From positions 496,001 through 560,000 of the forward strand of contig NZ_WELG01000002.1 in assembly GCF_009184425.1 (NCBI RefSeq): a stretch of 64,000 nucleotides of DNA. Direction: 5' to 3'. The translations under genes and the position numbers were made by a program. This DNA is from Flagellimonas olearia (GTDB lineage: Bacteria > Bacteroidota > Bacteroidia > Flavobacteriales > Flavobacteriaceae). Numbering within the stretch: the stretch's first letter is position 1; every line of letters begins with the position of its first letter. The notes below the pieces were generated by a model that did not search any database, had not been told where the DNA came from, and saw only the letters and a program-made list of their open reading frames with translations. Positions 50,856 to 59,966 of this stretch are shown in pieces.

Positions 50856-52544
50856 CTAGCGAATGTCTCTTAATTTCAATTGAAGGCTTACTGTTCCGTT
50901 CCATTCATTTTCATCCAACGAAAATACAGCATCAAAAGGTTTTTTATCCTTGATTTGGTTCAATTTATTTCCAAGGTTGAAGCCTATGGCTCCAATGGGA
51001 GGTGAGTCGTTTTGGGTCAAAGAAGCTTTCAAATGTTTTTCGCCTTCACCCACGCCTCTGGCATACCCGGTATCCTGTATACCTTCGGCCATAAAAATGG
51101 GGGTCATGTTCCCTGGGCCAAAAGGGGCAAATTGTTTAAGGATGCGCATCAGTTTTGGGGAGATATCACCGAGTTGCATCATAGCATCAATGCTCAGTTC
51201 CGGGTTGAGCATGGCAGGATCTATGCTCTCCGCCACCACTTTTTCGAAACGCTCTTTAAAGGTTGGGTACTGTTCTTCCAAAAGGGTCAGGCCTGCAGCG
51301 TATTTATGCCCGCCAAACTGCTCCAAACAGTCTGCACAGCCTTCCAAAGCATTATAAATATCGAACCCTTTCACGGATCGGGCCGACGCTGCCAATTTCT
51401 CCCCACTTTTGGTGAAGACCAAGGTCGGGCGGTAATAGGTTTCGGTAAGTCTGGAAGCCACAATGCCTATGACACCCTTATGCCAATTTTCATTATATAC
51501 CACCGAGGTGAATCGATTCTCTTCCGCGTTTTCTTGAATCTGCAGCAAAGCTTCCTCAGTAATCTCTTGGTCCAAACTCCTTCGCTCAGTATTAAAGGAT
51601 TCTATCTCTCCGGCAAATTTTTGGGCTGTATTGAAATCCGTCTCGGTCAATAGTTCCACGGCGTGCTGCCCATGTTTCATCCTTCCAGCAGCATTGATCC
51701 GTGGTGCAATGATGAACACCACATCCGTAATGGTCAAGGTGGTTTTGCGGACCTGGTCAATGATGGCCTTGATGCCCATTCGTGGGTTGGAGTTAATTAC
51801 TTGAAGCCCGAAATGGGCCAATACCCTATTCTCCCCCGTAATCTGGACAATGTCCGCTGCTATGGCCGTTGCTGCCAAATCCAGATACGGCAAAAGATCT
51901 TCCACTGTTTTCCCTTGCCGGGAACCCAAAGCCTGAATCAACTTAAAGCCCACTCCGCATCCACAGAGCTCTTTGTAAGGATAGTTGCAATCGTCCTGTT
52001 TTGGATCTAGAATGGCTATGGCATCGGGGAGTGAATTTCCGGGTCTGTGGTGATCACAGATGATAAAATCGATGCCCTTTTCCTTGGCATACTGCACCTG
52101 TTCAATGGCTTTTACCCCGCAATCCAAGGCAATTATGAGTGAAATGTCATTGTCCTCAGCAAAATCGATTCCCTGCAAGGACACGCCATACCCCTCCAAA
52201 TACCGATCAGGGATATAGGTGGCCACATTGGGGTAACTTTCCAATAGGAAGGAGCTCATCAGGGCCACGGCGGTTGTTCCGTCCACATCATAATCGCCAT
52301 ACACCAAAATATTCTCTTGGTTGGCCATGGCCAACTCAATACGGGCCACCGCCTTATCCATATCTTTCATCAAAAAGGGGTCGTGCAAATGGGACAATTT
52401 CGGACGGAAGAAATGCTTGGCCTCATCGTAATTGGTAATTCCCCTTTGAATCAGTAAATGGGAAACTAGAAGGTCAACATTCAGCTCATGGGAGAGCTGT
52501 TGAACGGCTTCTTCGGTAGGTTTTGGTTTTATGGTCCAACGCAT
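50856..52544 (-). CDS. recJ: Single-stranded-DNA-specific exonuclease RecJ
   Basis: 562 residues. The DHH phosphoesterase motifs are VYGDYDVDGTTAVALM (about 85-100), ALDCGVKAIEQV and ICDHHRPG (D-H-H). The DHHA1 motif is SGGH-like here as EQFGGHKYAAGLTL (about 410). It resects 5' ends in recombination and mismatch repair. The OB-like C-terminal domain is complete (SLQLKLRDIR). It is followed by the MFS gene on the same strand. Confidence 0.95.
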   Translation of the reverse strand: MRWTIKPKPTEEAVQQLSHELNVDLLVSHLLIQRGITNYDEAKHFFRPKLSHLHDPFLMKDMDKAVARIELAMANQENILVYGDYDVDGTTAVALMSSFLLESYPNVATYIPDRYLEGYGVSLQGIDFAEDNDISLIIALDCGVKAIEQVQYAKEKGIDFIICDHHRPGNSLPDAIAILDPKQDDCNYPYKELCGCGVGFKLIQALGSRQGKTVEDLLPYLDLAATAIAADIVQITGENRVLAHFGLQVINSNPRMGIKAIIDQVRKTTLTITDVVFIIAPRINAAGRMKHGQHAVELLTETDFNTAQKFAGEIESFNTERRSLDQEITEEALLQIQENAEENRFTSVVYNENWHKGVIGIVASRLTETYYRPTLVFTKSGEKLAASARSVKGFDIYNALEGCADCLEQFGGHKYAAGLTLLEEQYPTFKERFEKVVAESIDPAMLNPELSIDAMMQLGDISPKLMRILKQFAPFGPGNMTPIFMAEGIQDTGYARGVGEGEKHLKASLTQNDSPPIGAIGFNLGNKLNQIKDKKPFDAVFSLDENEWNGTVSLQLKLRDIR

Positions 52545-52592
52545 GATAATTAAAGTTCAAGATTCAGAATCAAGCTCAAGATAAATTTGGGG

Positions 52593-52943
52593 TTATTTTT
52601 TCTTTTTAATGATTGTAGCGGTAACCTTAATCAATTGTTCAACTTCATCCAATAAGCTTATGCGCATTTCCATATTGCCATAGCCTATTTTGTTCAAAAT
52701 CTTGAGATTTACTCTTGATTCTTTCAGTTCCCTTAATGATATGGTGGCCCTGTACACATAATCTCTATCGGTATTTGTCCCTTGGGCCTCGCCAAAATTC
52801 AATGCTGCACCACCAGCAGAGCGAAGCAACTGATTACCATAATATTGACCGGTGAAATCGTTGGATAAATCTTGGCAAAAGGAAGCAATATTAGCTGCCA
52901 AATCAACAAACCTTTCCTCTAGATCAAACTTTTTTTGGGTCAT
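52593..52943 (-). CDS. Four-helix-bundle protein (23S rRNA intervening-sequence type)
   Basis: 116 residues, all helical. The family pattern is clear: FVDLAANIASFCQDL, then GNQLLRSAGGAALNFGEAQG, then YVYRATISLRELKESRVNLKIL. Members form pentamers with a basic surface; in some bacteria they are encoded in 23S rRNA intervening sequences and are common in dispersed copies in Bacteroidota. Role not known. AGTTCAAG-type repeats lie on both sides of the gene. Confidence 0.88.
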   Translation of the reverse strand: MTQKKFDLEERFVDLAANIASFCQDLSNDFTGQYYGNQLLRSAGGAALNFGEAQGTNTDRDYVYRATISLRELKESRVNLKILNKIGYGNMEMRISLLDEVEQLIKVTATIIKKKK

Positions 52944-52999
52944 AAATCATTTTTATTTGATTTTGAGGTTGACCTGATAAATATAAGTGATTTACCTGA

Positions 53000-53087
53000 A
53001 TCTGAGTTTTGTACTTGGACTTTACAGTTGTACTGCTCTTTTCTTGAGTTTACGCTTGAACTTGAGTTTTGTACTTGACTGCTACTT
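53000..53087. repeat. Imperfect AAGTTCAAG / GAGTTTTGTACTTG repeats
   Basis: TGAGTTTTGTACTTG occurs twice (about 53004-53018 and 53064-53078), with several CTTGA(A/G) words between. Related AAGTTCAAG words, in the opposite orientation, lie at 52552-52580 on the other side of the four-helix-bundle gene. Confidence 0.6.
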
Positions 53088-53504
53088 TTTATGGAAAACC
53101 GTCTTGATCTCCAATTGGGCAAACCGTCTGAACATTTCCATGACCCCGCAGTACTTTTCCACGGAAAGGTCCACCGCTCTTTGGAGTTTGTCCTCTTTTA
53201 GGTTGGAACCGTAAAAGTGGTATTCAATGACTACGGAATCATAATATTTGGGATGCTCATCCGTAAGGTTGGCGATGGTCTCAATGGTAAAATCGTCCAC
53301 CTCGAGTTTCATTTTTTTGATCAACGAGGCCACATCCAATCCTGAGCAACCGGCCAATCCAGACAACATAAGTGCCTTGGGACGCAATCCTGAGCCTTCC
53401 CCACCATCGTCCGGCCCTGCATCTATTCTTAAATTGTGCCCTGAAGGGTTGTTGCTCTCAAAGGCCATTCCGCCCAACCATTTGGTAGTGATGTGATTTG
53501 TCAT
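53082..53504 (-). CDS. OsmC-family peroxiredoxin-like protein
   Basis: 140 residues. The two redox cysteines of the OsmC/Ohr fold are in SGLAGCSGLDVASL (about 56) and SVEKYCGVMEMF (about 120). The N-terminus (HITTKWLGGMAFESNNPSGH) is typical of the YhfA-like branch. Likely role: reduction of organic peroxides. It is divergent from the CMD-family gene at 53562, another Cys-based detoxification protein, with 57 bp between starts. Confidence 0.9.
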   Translation of the reverse strand: MTNHITTKWLGGMAFESNNPSGHNLRIDAGPDDGGEGSGLRPKALMLSGLAGCSGLDVASLIKKMKLEVDDFTIETIANLTDEHPKYYDSVVIEYHFYGSNLKEDKLQRAVDLSVEKYCGVMEMFRRFAQLEIKTVFHKK

Positions 53505-53561
53505 GGAGTCAAAAAATTTTGTTTCTTGTAGAATTCAAAAATACAATTTAAAATCGCATCC

Positions 53562-54164
53562 ATGGCCTTAGTGAACCCTCTTGATCCCAATCATGATCTT
53601 GAAACCAAACAGCTTGCTGAATTCTTTAACGAGACGCTGGGGTTTTGTCCCAATTCGGTATTGACCATGCAGCATCGGCCTGCCATTTCCAAGGCGTTTA
53701 TCAACCTCAACAAAGCAGTGATGGCGAATGAGGGAAGGGTAACCTCGGCACTGAAACGTATGATTGCCTGGGTGAGCAGCAATGCCACCGGGTGTAGATA
53801 TTGCCAGGCCCACGCCATACGGGCGGCGGAACGTTACGGGGCCGAACAGGAACAGTTGGACCATATCTGGGAGTACCGCACCCACCCTGCCTTTTCTGAA
53901 GCGGAACGGGCCGCTTTGGATTTTTCGTTGGCCGCTTCGCAGGTACCCAACGCTGTTAATGCCGAAATCAAGGGACGCTTGTACCAACATTGGAACGAAG
54001 GGGAAATTGTGGAGATGTTGGGGGTGATTTCCTTATTTGGTTACCTCAACCGATGGAACGATTCCATGGGCACTTCCATTGAGGATGGAGCTGTGGAAAG
54101 TGCCGACCAATATTTGGGCAAACATGGTTGGGAAAAGGGCAAACATGATGGGTCTAGGTATTAA
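53562..54164 (+). CDS. Carboxymuconolactone decarboxylase family protein
   Basis: 200 residues. The AhpD-type active site is in NATGCRYCQAHAIRAAERYG (about 72-90, C-x-x-C with following His). The rest is helical, with EFFNETLGFCPNSVLTMQHR near the N-terminus. It may be a peroxidase or gamma-carboxymuconolactone-like enzyme. It is distinct from the 182-aa member at 19639. Divergent from osmC. Confidence 0.86.
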   Translation: MALVNPLDPNHDLETKQLAEFFNETLGFCPNSVLTMQHRPAISKAFINLNKAVMANEGRVTSALKRMIAWVSSNATGCRYCQAHAIRAAERYGAEQEQLDHIWEYRTHPAFSEAERAALDFSLAASQVPNAVNAEIKGRLYQHWNEGEIVEMLGVISLFGYLNRWNDSMGTSIEDGAVESADQYLGKHGWEKGKHDGSRY

Positions 54165-54320
54165 AGGATAGACTTTAGAAGTTAGACCGCTTCGCTTTAA
54201 GATTGTATTATTTAACCCGTTTTTATGGTTCATTGCGGATTTCCATAGATTTCTTGACCTGCATCAATATTTATGTTTCCATGATGTTCAACCTTTGTAG
54301 AAATCAAAAAACGAACTATT

Positions 54321-54914
54321 ATGGCCCAATTGCTCCTTACCCCTGAAAACCACATCCAGCGATTAAACGCCATTCTCAATAAGGTTGACCAACTTCAAAA
54401 TCTGGGGTTGCCTTCGTTGACAACTCCTCCGAATAGTAAATCATGGAACATTTTGGAAGTCTTGGTGCATCTCAATATAGCGTATGGCCATTATCAACAA
54501 AAATTCAATCAACACATTCCCAAATTACCAGACACTCAATCTGAAAGTGAAGGTTTTAGAATTAGAAGATGGCAAAAATTGGTGGTTGATAGCCAAAGGC
54601 CAAAAGAAGGTGTTCGCAAATGGAAAATGAAGACCTTAAAAAAGTTTGAACCTCTTTTGGACCACAACCAATTAAATCCAGAAAAAACGGAAGAAATCTT
54701 CAAAACTTTTATGGAGTTACACAACCATCTCAAAGAAGCCGTCTTGATCTGCAGGAAAAAAGAGGTGTCCCAGCTAAAAATTCCTTCAGCCATTGGCTCT
54801 GTAGTCCGTTTTTATCTTCCGGAAGCCTTTGAGTTTCTAATTTGTCACCTAGAACGGCATATGGTACAGATTGATGAGATCCTTCAACAACAAGAATCCT
54901 TGGTTTCTACCTAA
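54321..54914 (+). CDS. DinB-like (DinB_2) metal-binding helical protein
   Basis: 197 residues, four-helix DinB/YfiT-type. The putative metal ligands are His in SWNILEVLVHLNIAYG (about 49) and His-x3-His in FLICHLERHMVQIDE (about 177-181). The family includes thiol-transferases and stress proteins with unknown substrates. It has its own upstream gap of 156 bp. It precedes a Crp-type regulator by 60 bp. Confidence 0.8.
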   Translation: MAQLLLTPENHIQRLNAILNKVDQLQNLGLPSLTTPPNSKSWNILEVLVHLNIAYGHYQQKFNQHIPKLPDTQSESEGFRIRRWQKLVVDSQRPKEGVRKWKMKTLKKFEPLLDHNQLNPEKTEEIFKTFMELHNHLKEAVLICRKKEVSQLKIPSAIGSVVRFYLPEAFEFLICHLERHMVQIDEILQQQESLVST

Positions 54915-54974
54915 CCACCTTCGCTCTAGCTGCAACATAATCCCTATTTTTAGGGCAATCAAGTCATTCCTGTT

Positions 54975-55559
54975 ATGGACGATGAAGCATCCCGTATCCT
55001 AAAAGGATTCTTTCCAAATATCGATCTTACCAAAGAAGAGGGGCTGTATTTTAAGTCGCTATGGTCCATTAAAACATTTGATCAATATGATCTGATCACC
55101 GAAGCGGGCAACATTGAGCGCTGTTTTTATATTGTGCTTGATGGTGTTCAGGCCATTTACCTTTTAAATGAGAAAGGAGAAAAAGTAGTGCTGGGGTTTT
55201 CCTATTCGGGGAGTCCGTCCGGTGCGTTTGATTCCTTTATCCAGCAAACTCCCTCAAAAACATTTTTGGAAGCCTTGAAACCTTCAAGGTTATTGGCCAT
55301 ATCAAAGAGCGACTATGATTCCATGTTCAAAAAACACCCTCGTTTTTATACTTGGGGGCATCATTTTTTTCAGGATATCTTGTTTGGTCGCCTCTCCCGT
55401 GAGGTGGAACTATTGACCCTCACTGCCGAACAGCGGTATGTTGCCTTTATGCAGCGCTGCCCAGATGAGTTAAAAGTAATCCCCCAGAAATATTTGGCCT
55501 CCTACCTCAACATGAAACCTGAAACTTTCAGCCGATTACGGGCCTCTGTTTCTTATTGA
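54975..55559 (+). CDS. Crp/Fnr-family regulator
   Basis: 194 residues. The cyclic-nucleotide-binding-like domain is at about 10-125 (LITEAGNIERCFYIVLDGVQ then GSPSGAFDSF). A short C-terminal helix-turn-helix follows (VIPQKYLASYLNMKPETFSRLRAS, about 160-190). Many Bacteroidota members of this type act without cAMP; the Arg of the phosphate-binding cassette is not seen. The tail overlaps the UDG gene by 7 bp. Confidence 0.88.
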   Translation: MDDEASRILKGFFPNIDLTKEEGLYFKSLWSIKTFDQYDLITEAGNIERCFYIVLDGVQAIYLLNEKGEKVVLGFSYSGSPSGAFDSFIQQTPSKTFLEALKPSRLLAISKSDYDSMFKKHPRFYTWGHHFFQDILFGRLSREVELLTLTAEQRYVAFMQRCPDELKVIPQKYLASYLNMKPETFSRLRASVSY

Positions 55560-56131
55560 TTTTTTAGGATGCTGGAAACTGCTTTTTGAAGTTGAGGGAT
55601 TACTTCCTCTTCAAACCAAGGATTTTTACTCAACCAAAAACGGTTTCTGGGCGATGGATGTGGCAACACAAAAAAATCCGGCCCATAGTCTTGATGGTTT
55701 TTTACAGTTTCGGTCAAAGTTTTCTTTCTGGTATCCCCCAAGTAATGGTTTTGCGCATATTGCCCAATAAGGATGGTCAGTTTTAGCTGCGGCATTTGAT
55801 TTAACAATGGTTGATGCCACAGCGGGGCACATTCCACTCTCGGGGGTAAATCGCCCGATTTCCCTTTTCCGGGATAGCAGAAACCCATGGGGATTAGAGC
55901 GAACAATTTTTCATCATAGAACTGCTCATCTGTCACATTCAACCATTTTCGGAGCTGCTTACCGCTTGGGTCGTCCCAAGGTACTCCCGTTTGGTGTACT
56001 TTGGTTCCCGGCGCCTGCCCAATGAGCACGATCCTGGATTCTGGATGGGCAGAAACTATGGGTCGGGGACCCAAAGGCAAATGCGCTTTGCAAACGGAAC
56101 AATTCCGAATTTCAGAAAGAAGTTGGTCCAT
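55553..56131 (-). CDS. Uracil-DNA glycosylase-like protein
   Basis: 192 residues. Motif A is GQAPGTKVHQTGVPWDDPSGK (about 38-58) and motif B HPSPRNRFW (about 158). Cysteines in RNCSVCKAHLP (about 10 and 13), GFCYPGKGK and VECAPLWH look like four iron-sulfur ligands, as in family 4 glycosylases. It should remove uracil or related damaged bases from DNA, though members of this branch are little studied. Convergent with the Crp-type gene. Confidence 0.85.
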   Translation of the reverse strand: MDQLLSEIRNCSVCKAHLPLGPRPIVSAHPESRIVLIGQAPGTKVHQTGVPWDDPSGKQLRKWLNVTDEQFYDEKLFALIPMGFCYPGKGKSGDLPPRVECAPLWHQPLLNQMPQLKLTILIGQYAQNHYLGDTRKKTLTETVKNHQDYGPDFFVLPHPSPRNRFWLSKNPWFEEEVIPQLQKAVSSILKNQ

Positions 56132-56193
56132 ACTTCCTGCTTTTGTCGATAAATACTGTTCTTACTAACACTTTTTCCTATAAAATGGGACTT

Positions 56194-57324
56194 CTACCCC
56201 ATGACCTGTTGTAGTAGATAAATAGTGATCATTCCCCAAAATGTACCCGTGGCCATACTCAAAATGGCCAAGATAATGGCGTGGGGCATCCACTGTTTTT
56301 TATAGGCAGCGGTTACTGCTGGGGCCGTGGCAATACCCCCAACATTCGCCATGCTGGCAATGGGCACCCAAGCCATGTTCACGTTGAGGAGTTTGGCAAT
56401 GAGCACCATGAACAGAAAATGTCCCAAAAGCCAAACCAAAAGGAACCAGAAAAAGTATAGGTCAAACCCAAATAGGTCAAAACGCAGCTTTAGCCCCAAT
56501 ATGGACATGACGGTAAGGATAAGGACCCCTCCCAATTTGAGGGAGAACCTAAAATTCCATCCACGGATAAAATTGCCCAGAGCCAATCCCACCAACGAAA
56601 GTGTGACCACTTTTCCCACAAAGGACTCCATTACGACATTCAAAAGAAAAACGACCGACACCAAGACGAGAAGTGTACTCCAAATGGGCCATCGCTTTGA
56701 ATCTTCTTCCCGAATGCCTTCGGGAAGCATGGCATCCTTAATTCCCAAGAACGAATTCAGTCCATTGCTTTTTTTGATGGTTTGGAACATCAAGATGGTC
56801 CAAATGTTGACCAAAATATTGTCCATCACCAAAACGGAGAGAAAAACACCCTCAGGACACTCTACCAATTCCTTAAGTACCAACTGACTGGTACTTCCTC
56901 CAATCCAGCTTCCCACAATGGGAGGCACCCCTTTCCAAAAACCCTTGTTGGAAAAGGTCTCGGTCACCAAATCCGTATGGGAAAAAACCGCTACGAAAAC
57001 CACTGGAAATAGCGCAATAAAAAAGGACCCTGAAACAAAAAGAAGAATGGGTTTAACCCCAATGGCCCTCAACTGCCCTAATGAAAGGCTAGCCATTACC
57101 GCAACTATGGTCAATGGGATGAAAAAAGTTTTGCTCAGGTCATGAATGCCGTCCTGGGAAAAGTCCCATCCGAAAGCATAGCATATCAGGGCTGGGATAA
57201 TGTAGGACAAAAGAATGGCGGGAACCCAATCAAAAATTGACTTAACTGTTCTGTGTTCCCAGCGATCCAAAAAATAGACCGATGTTACCGTAAAAAGAGT
57301 TATGCCCCAAGGAAGCCAACTCAT
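56194..57324 (-). CDS. DUF819-family membrane protein
   Basis: 376 residues with about ten membrane helices. Family landmarks are PAILLSYIIPALICYAFGW, GSWIGGSTSQLVLKELVECP and ASMANVGGIATAPAVTAAY. DUF819 (YjcL-like) proteins resemble secondary transporters; the substrate is not known. The start overlaps the stop of the aspartoacylase-like gene by 4 bp (ATGA), so the two are translated together. The pairing suggests uptake or export of the amino acid or acyl amino acid handled by the enzyme. Confidence 0.85.
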   Translation of the reverse strand: MSWLPWGITLFTVTSVYFLDRWEHRTVKSIFDWVPAILLSYIIPALICYAFGWDFSQDGIHDLSKTFFIPLTIVAVMASLSLGQLRAIGVKPILLFVSGSFFIALFPVVFVAVFSHTDLVTETFSNKGFWKGVPPIVGSWIGGSTSQLVLKELVECPEGVFLSVLVMDNILVNIWTILMFQTIKKSNGLNSFLGIKDAMLPEGIREEDSKRWPIWSTLLVLVSVVFLLNVVMESFVGKVVTLSLVGLALGNFIRGWNFRFSLKLGGVLILTVMSILGLKLRFDLFGFDLYFFWFLLVWLLGHFLFMVLIAKLLNVNMAWVPIASMANVGGIATAPAVTAAYKKQWMPHAIILAILSMATGTFWGMITIYLLQQVMG

Positions 57325-58367
57325 GGCCGAGATTCTAAAACGCCCAGATGGATAATCCGTCCACCGGAAATATTCACTGGATTGGTGCTCCTCCCAATGA
57401 CAATCCCGGATTCTGGGGCAAAATATTCCTCAACCACTTCCCCAAATGGATTGCGAAGCGTTGCCAAAAGTTCTCTTTTTTTAACCACTTGGTTCAACGA
57501 CACATGTACCTCCAAATACCCCCCTTTTTTGGTGAAGAGCCAATATGATCTTGAACAAACATTTTTGGCGGGTGGAATCTTGGTTTCGCCTTTGACAAAA
57601 TCCAACCACTTTAGAAGATTCTGGATTCCTACGACTCCACGATCTATCATTTCTTTCTGAAAAACCTGTGGATTTCCGTATTCCAACGTAATGCTCTTTA
57701 CTCCTTTCTTCATGGCAAAAGCCCGTAGGGTAAGCCCACTTGCCTCCCCAAAACTGGCCTCGCCCTTGTTGGAAACAATAATATCAGGCTCCAAAATGCG
57801 AAGCATGGTCGATAGGGTATCGTCTTGCATGTCACCACGTCCGTAAAGCGTATTTTCCCGACCAAAACTGGCCGTGTGCAAATCAATATGATAATCGAAA
57901 AGCGGAATGATTTTTTTTCCTATCTGAAAGGCCATTTGCTGGGAACGATTGCCGTTCTCCTTCCCGGGAAAAAGACGGTTCAGATCTTGTTGGTCCACGA
58001 ATTCACGCCGCTGGTTGGCAATGGCCAAGGGATTCAACCCCGGAACAGCAATGATGGTTCCTTTCATTTGGGTAATATCAAGGGACTCGAAAACTTTCTG
58101 GATAATTGCAATGCCATTGAGTTCGTTTCCATGGATGGCCGCCGTTAGTCCAAGTACTTTGCCTTCATTGCTTCCTTTGGCAATCAGAACAGGAACTTGT
58201 ATGGGGTTGGCGAAGCCGTCATCCCCAAGGGAAAGCCATACTTTATGAATCTTTCCCTCCTCAAAACTTGATAGGACCAGACTATCCAGTGTGGGAATCG
58301 ATACCGCTTGACTCCACCCACATATTGAGGTCATCATCAAGAAACCCAATAAAATACTGATTTTCAT
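57321..58367 (-). CDS. Secreted succinylglutamate desuccinylase/aspartoacylase-family protein
   Basis: 348 residues from ATG 58367, which starts a signal peptide (ILLGFLMMTSICGWSQA); a longer reading from 58427 would bury it. Zinc ligands of the M14-like fold are visible: H-x-x-E in AAIHGNELNGIA (about 88) and His in DYHIDLHTASFG (about 165). A C-terminal beta domain follows. The family deacylates N-acyl amino acids; here it would act in the periplasm. Operon with the DUF819 transporter (ATGA overlap). Confidence 0.85.
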   Translation of the reverse strand: MKISILLGFLMMTSICGWSQAVSIPTLDSLVLSSFEEGKIHKVWLSLGDDGFANPIQVPVLIAKGSNEGKVLGLTAAIHGNELNGIAIIQKVFESLDITQMKGTIIAVPGLNPLAIANQRREFVDQQDLNRLFPGKENGNRSQQMAFQIGKKIIPLFDYHIDLHTASFGRENTLYGRGDMQDDTLSTMLRILEPDIIVSNKGEASFGEASGLTLRAFAMKKGVKSITLEYGNPQVFQKEMIDRGVVGIQNLLKWLDFVKGETKIPPAKNVCSRSYWLFTKKGGYLEVHVSLNQVVKKRELLATLRNPFGEVVEEYFAPESGIVIGRSTNPVNISGGRIIHLGVLESRP

Positions 58368-58398
58368 GGCTTTGGAATTTGAGAAATAAATATAGTCT

Positions 58399-59070
58399 TT
58401 ATTTCTTCCCGCCCACCACGATAACAAATTCTCCCTTGGGAGGTTTCTCCGTAAAATGTGAGAGTACCTCTGCTAAGGTTCCCCGGACCGTTTCCTCATA
58501 CAGTTTGGTGAGTTCCCTTGATACTGAAACGGGCCTGTCCGCCCCAAAATATTCCACAAATTGGGCCAAGGTCTTTATCAATTTATGGGGAGATTCATAA
58601 AACACCATGGTACGGTGTTCTTCGGCCAGCTGTTGCATCCGGGTTTGACGGCCTTTTTTTATGGGTAGAAAGCCCTCAAATACAAAGCGGTCATTGGGAA
58701 GACCACTGTTCACCAAGGCTGGCACAAAGGCCGTTGCCCCGGGGAGGCATTCCACTTCAATGTCGTTTTCCACGCAAGCACGGGTGAGCAAAAAACCCGG
58801 GTCCGAAATAGCTGGGGTCCCTGCATCCGAAATCAGCGCCAACGTGGCCCCGCCCTTTAACTTTTGCACCAATGCATCAACTTGTTTGTGCTCGTTGTGC
58901 ATGTGATGGCTCTGCAGGGGAGTGGCTATTTCAAAATGTTTGAGCAGTTTTCCGCTGGTACGGGTATCCTCCGCCAAAACCAAATCCACTTCCTTCAAGA
59001 CCTTGATGGCCCGAAGGGTCATATCTTCAAGATTTCCAATTGGGGTCGGAACCAAATACAGTTTTCCCAT
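58399..59070 (-). CDS. rsmI: 16S rRNA 2'-O-methyltransferase (C1402), RsmI
   Basis: 223 residues, tetrapyrrole-methylase fold. LYLVPTPIGNLEDMTLRAI, LAEDTRTSGKLLKHF and ISDAGTPAISDPG are the diagnostic RsmI regions; GATAFVPALVNSGLP and YESPHKL follow. It methylates C1402 of 16S rRNA using S-adenosylmethionine. It is divergent from nothing close by; the conserved hypothetical gene lies 48 bp upstream on the same strand. Confidence 0.96.
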   Translation of the reverse strand: MGKLYLVPTPIGNLEDMTLRAIKVLKEVDLVLAEDTRTSGKLLKHFEIATPLQSHHMHNEHKQVDALVQKLKGGATLALISDAGTPAISDPGFLLTRACVENDIEVECLPGATAFVPALVNSGLPNDRFVFEGFLPIKKGRQTRMQQLAEEHRTMVFYESPHKLIKTLAQFVEYFGADRPVSVSRELTKLYEETVRGTLAEVLSHFTEKPPKGEFVIVVGGKK

Positions 59071-59118
59071 GTCCCAAAGTTACGGTCTTGTTTGGAAAAG
59101 TAATTGAAAAGATGTTTG

Positions 59119-59808
59119 TTAAGCAAATCTGCGTTCAATGAGGGCCATCAAACGGGTTTCGTATTCTTCCTTGCCTTCCCAGTTATTGTATTCGGGTTTT
59201 ACCATATTGTTGATGAAGGCAACGGAGCGTTCCTCGGTATCAATGGTATTCAATTGGGACAATACTCGGGTATAATCCTCCATACTGTTGTTGAACAAGT
59301 GCTTCACGAAGGCCAATCTATCATTGAGTCCTACCTGCATATCCTTTCCCAAGGTGTCGTTCAAGGATTTGGGCTTATTGCTCTGTTCTGCCTTTATCTG
59401 CCTTTCAACAGAAGTCACATCTTCTTTATCGTTTTTTACAAATTCGGGTTTGGCCACGAATTCGGCAAACACCTGTTCCAAGGCCATTTCAGATGGCATT
59501 TCAGAGACCATCCCTTTGATGGTTTCCATACCTGGTGTCATGATATCTTCCTCGTGGGGGTTGCTTTCCGGTACGGCAATATTTCCGCTGAGTACGGCAT
59601 TGGCCACTTTCTCAAAACGTGAAGCAACCACATTCTTGGAGACATCAACCTCCACATCACTCAATTTCTCATCGATGAATTTGAGTACGGCCAGTCTTTC
59701 ATAGATACTTCTTGCCTTCTCATACAAAACCACCAAATCCTGATCTTCCCTTGTGGTAATGATCTCGGTGGACAATTTTATCAGTTCTTCCCTTAGTTTC
59801 TGTATCAT
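59119..59808 (-). CDS. Conserved Bacteroidota hypothetical protein between rsmI and tdk
   Basis: 229 residues from ATG 59808 (a TTG two codons earlier is less likely). No membrane segment or known motif. The N-terminal part is helical (KLREELIKLSTEIITTREDQ, then SIYERLAVLKFIDEKL), an acidic linker follows, and the C-terminal third is compact and probably the conserved part (LNDRLAFVKHLFNNSMEDYT and VKPEYNNWEGKEEYETRLMAL). It resembles proteins annotated only as hypothetical next to tdk in related genomes. Function not known. Confidence 0.75.
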   Translation of the reverse strand: MIQKLREELIKLSTEIITTREDQDLVVLYEKARSIYERLAVLKFIDEKLSDVEVDVSKNVVASRFEKVANAVLSGNIAVPESNPHEEDIMTPGMETIKGMVSEMPSEMALEQVFAEFVAKPEFVKNDKEDVTSVERQIKAEQSNKPKSLNDTLGKDMQVGLNDRLAFVKHLFNNSMEDYTRVLSQLNTIDTEERSVAFINNMVKPEYNNWEGKEEYETRLMALIERRFA

Positions 59809-59905
59809 AGCCAACTTCTTTAGTATAAAAATATAATCATTTTATATTTACCGCTGCGAACAAAAGGTTAAATTTTAACCTAAGGTCAGGGGTACATTTT
59901 TTTAC

Positions 59906-59913
59906 TAGCTTTG
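59906..59913 (+). promoter_or_regulatory. -7 promoter element of tdk, TAGCTTTG
   Basis: Exact TAnnTTTG, 53 bp before the tdk ATG. The longer in-frame reading of tdk would start within this element (TTG 59913), which argues for the shorter protein. Confidence 0.45.
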
Positions 59914-59966
59914 TGCTTCGTCCCAATACAACGAAAAAAACATACAGTTTCGTTCAAAAATACGCT

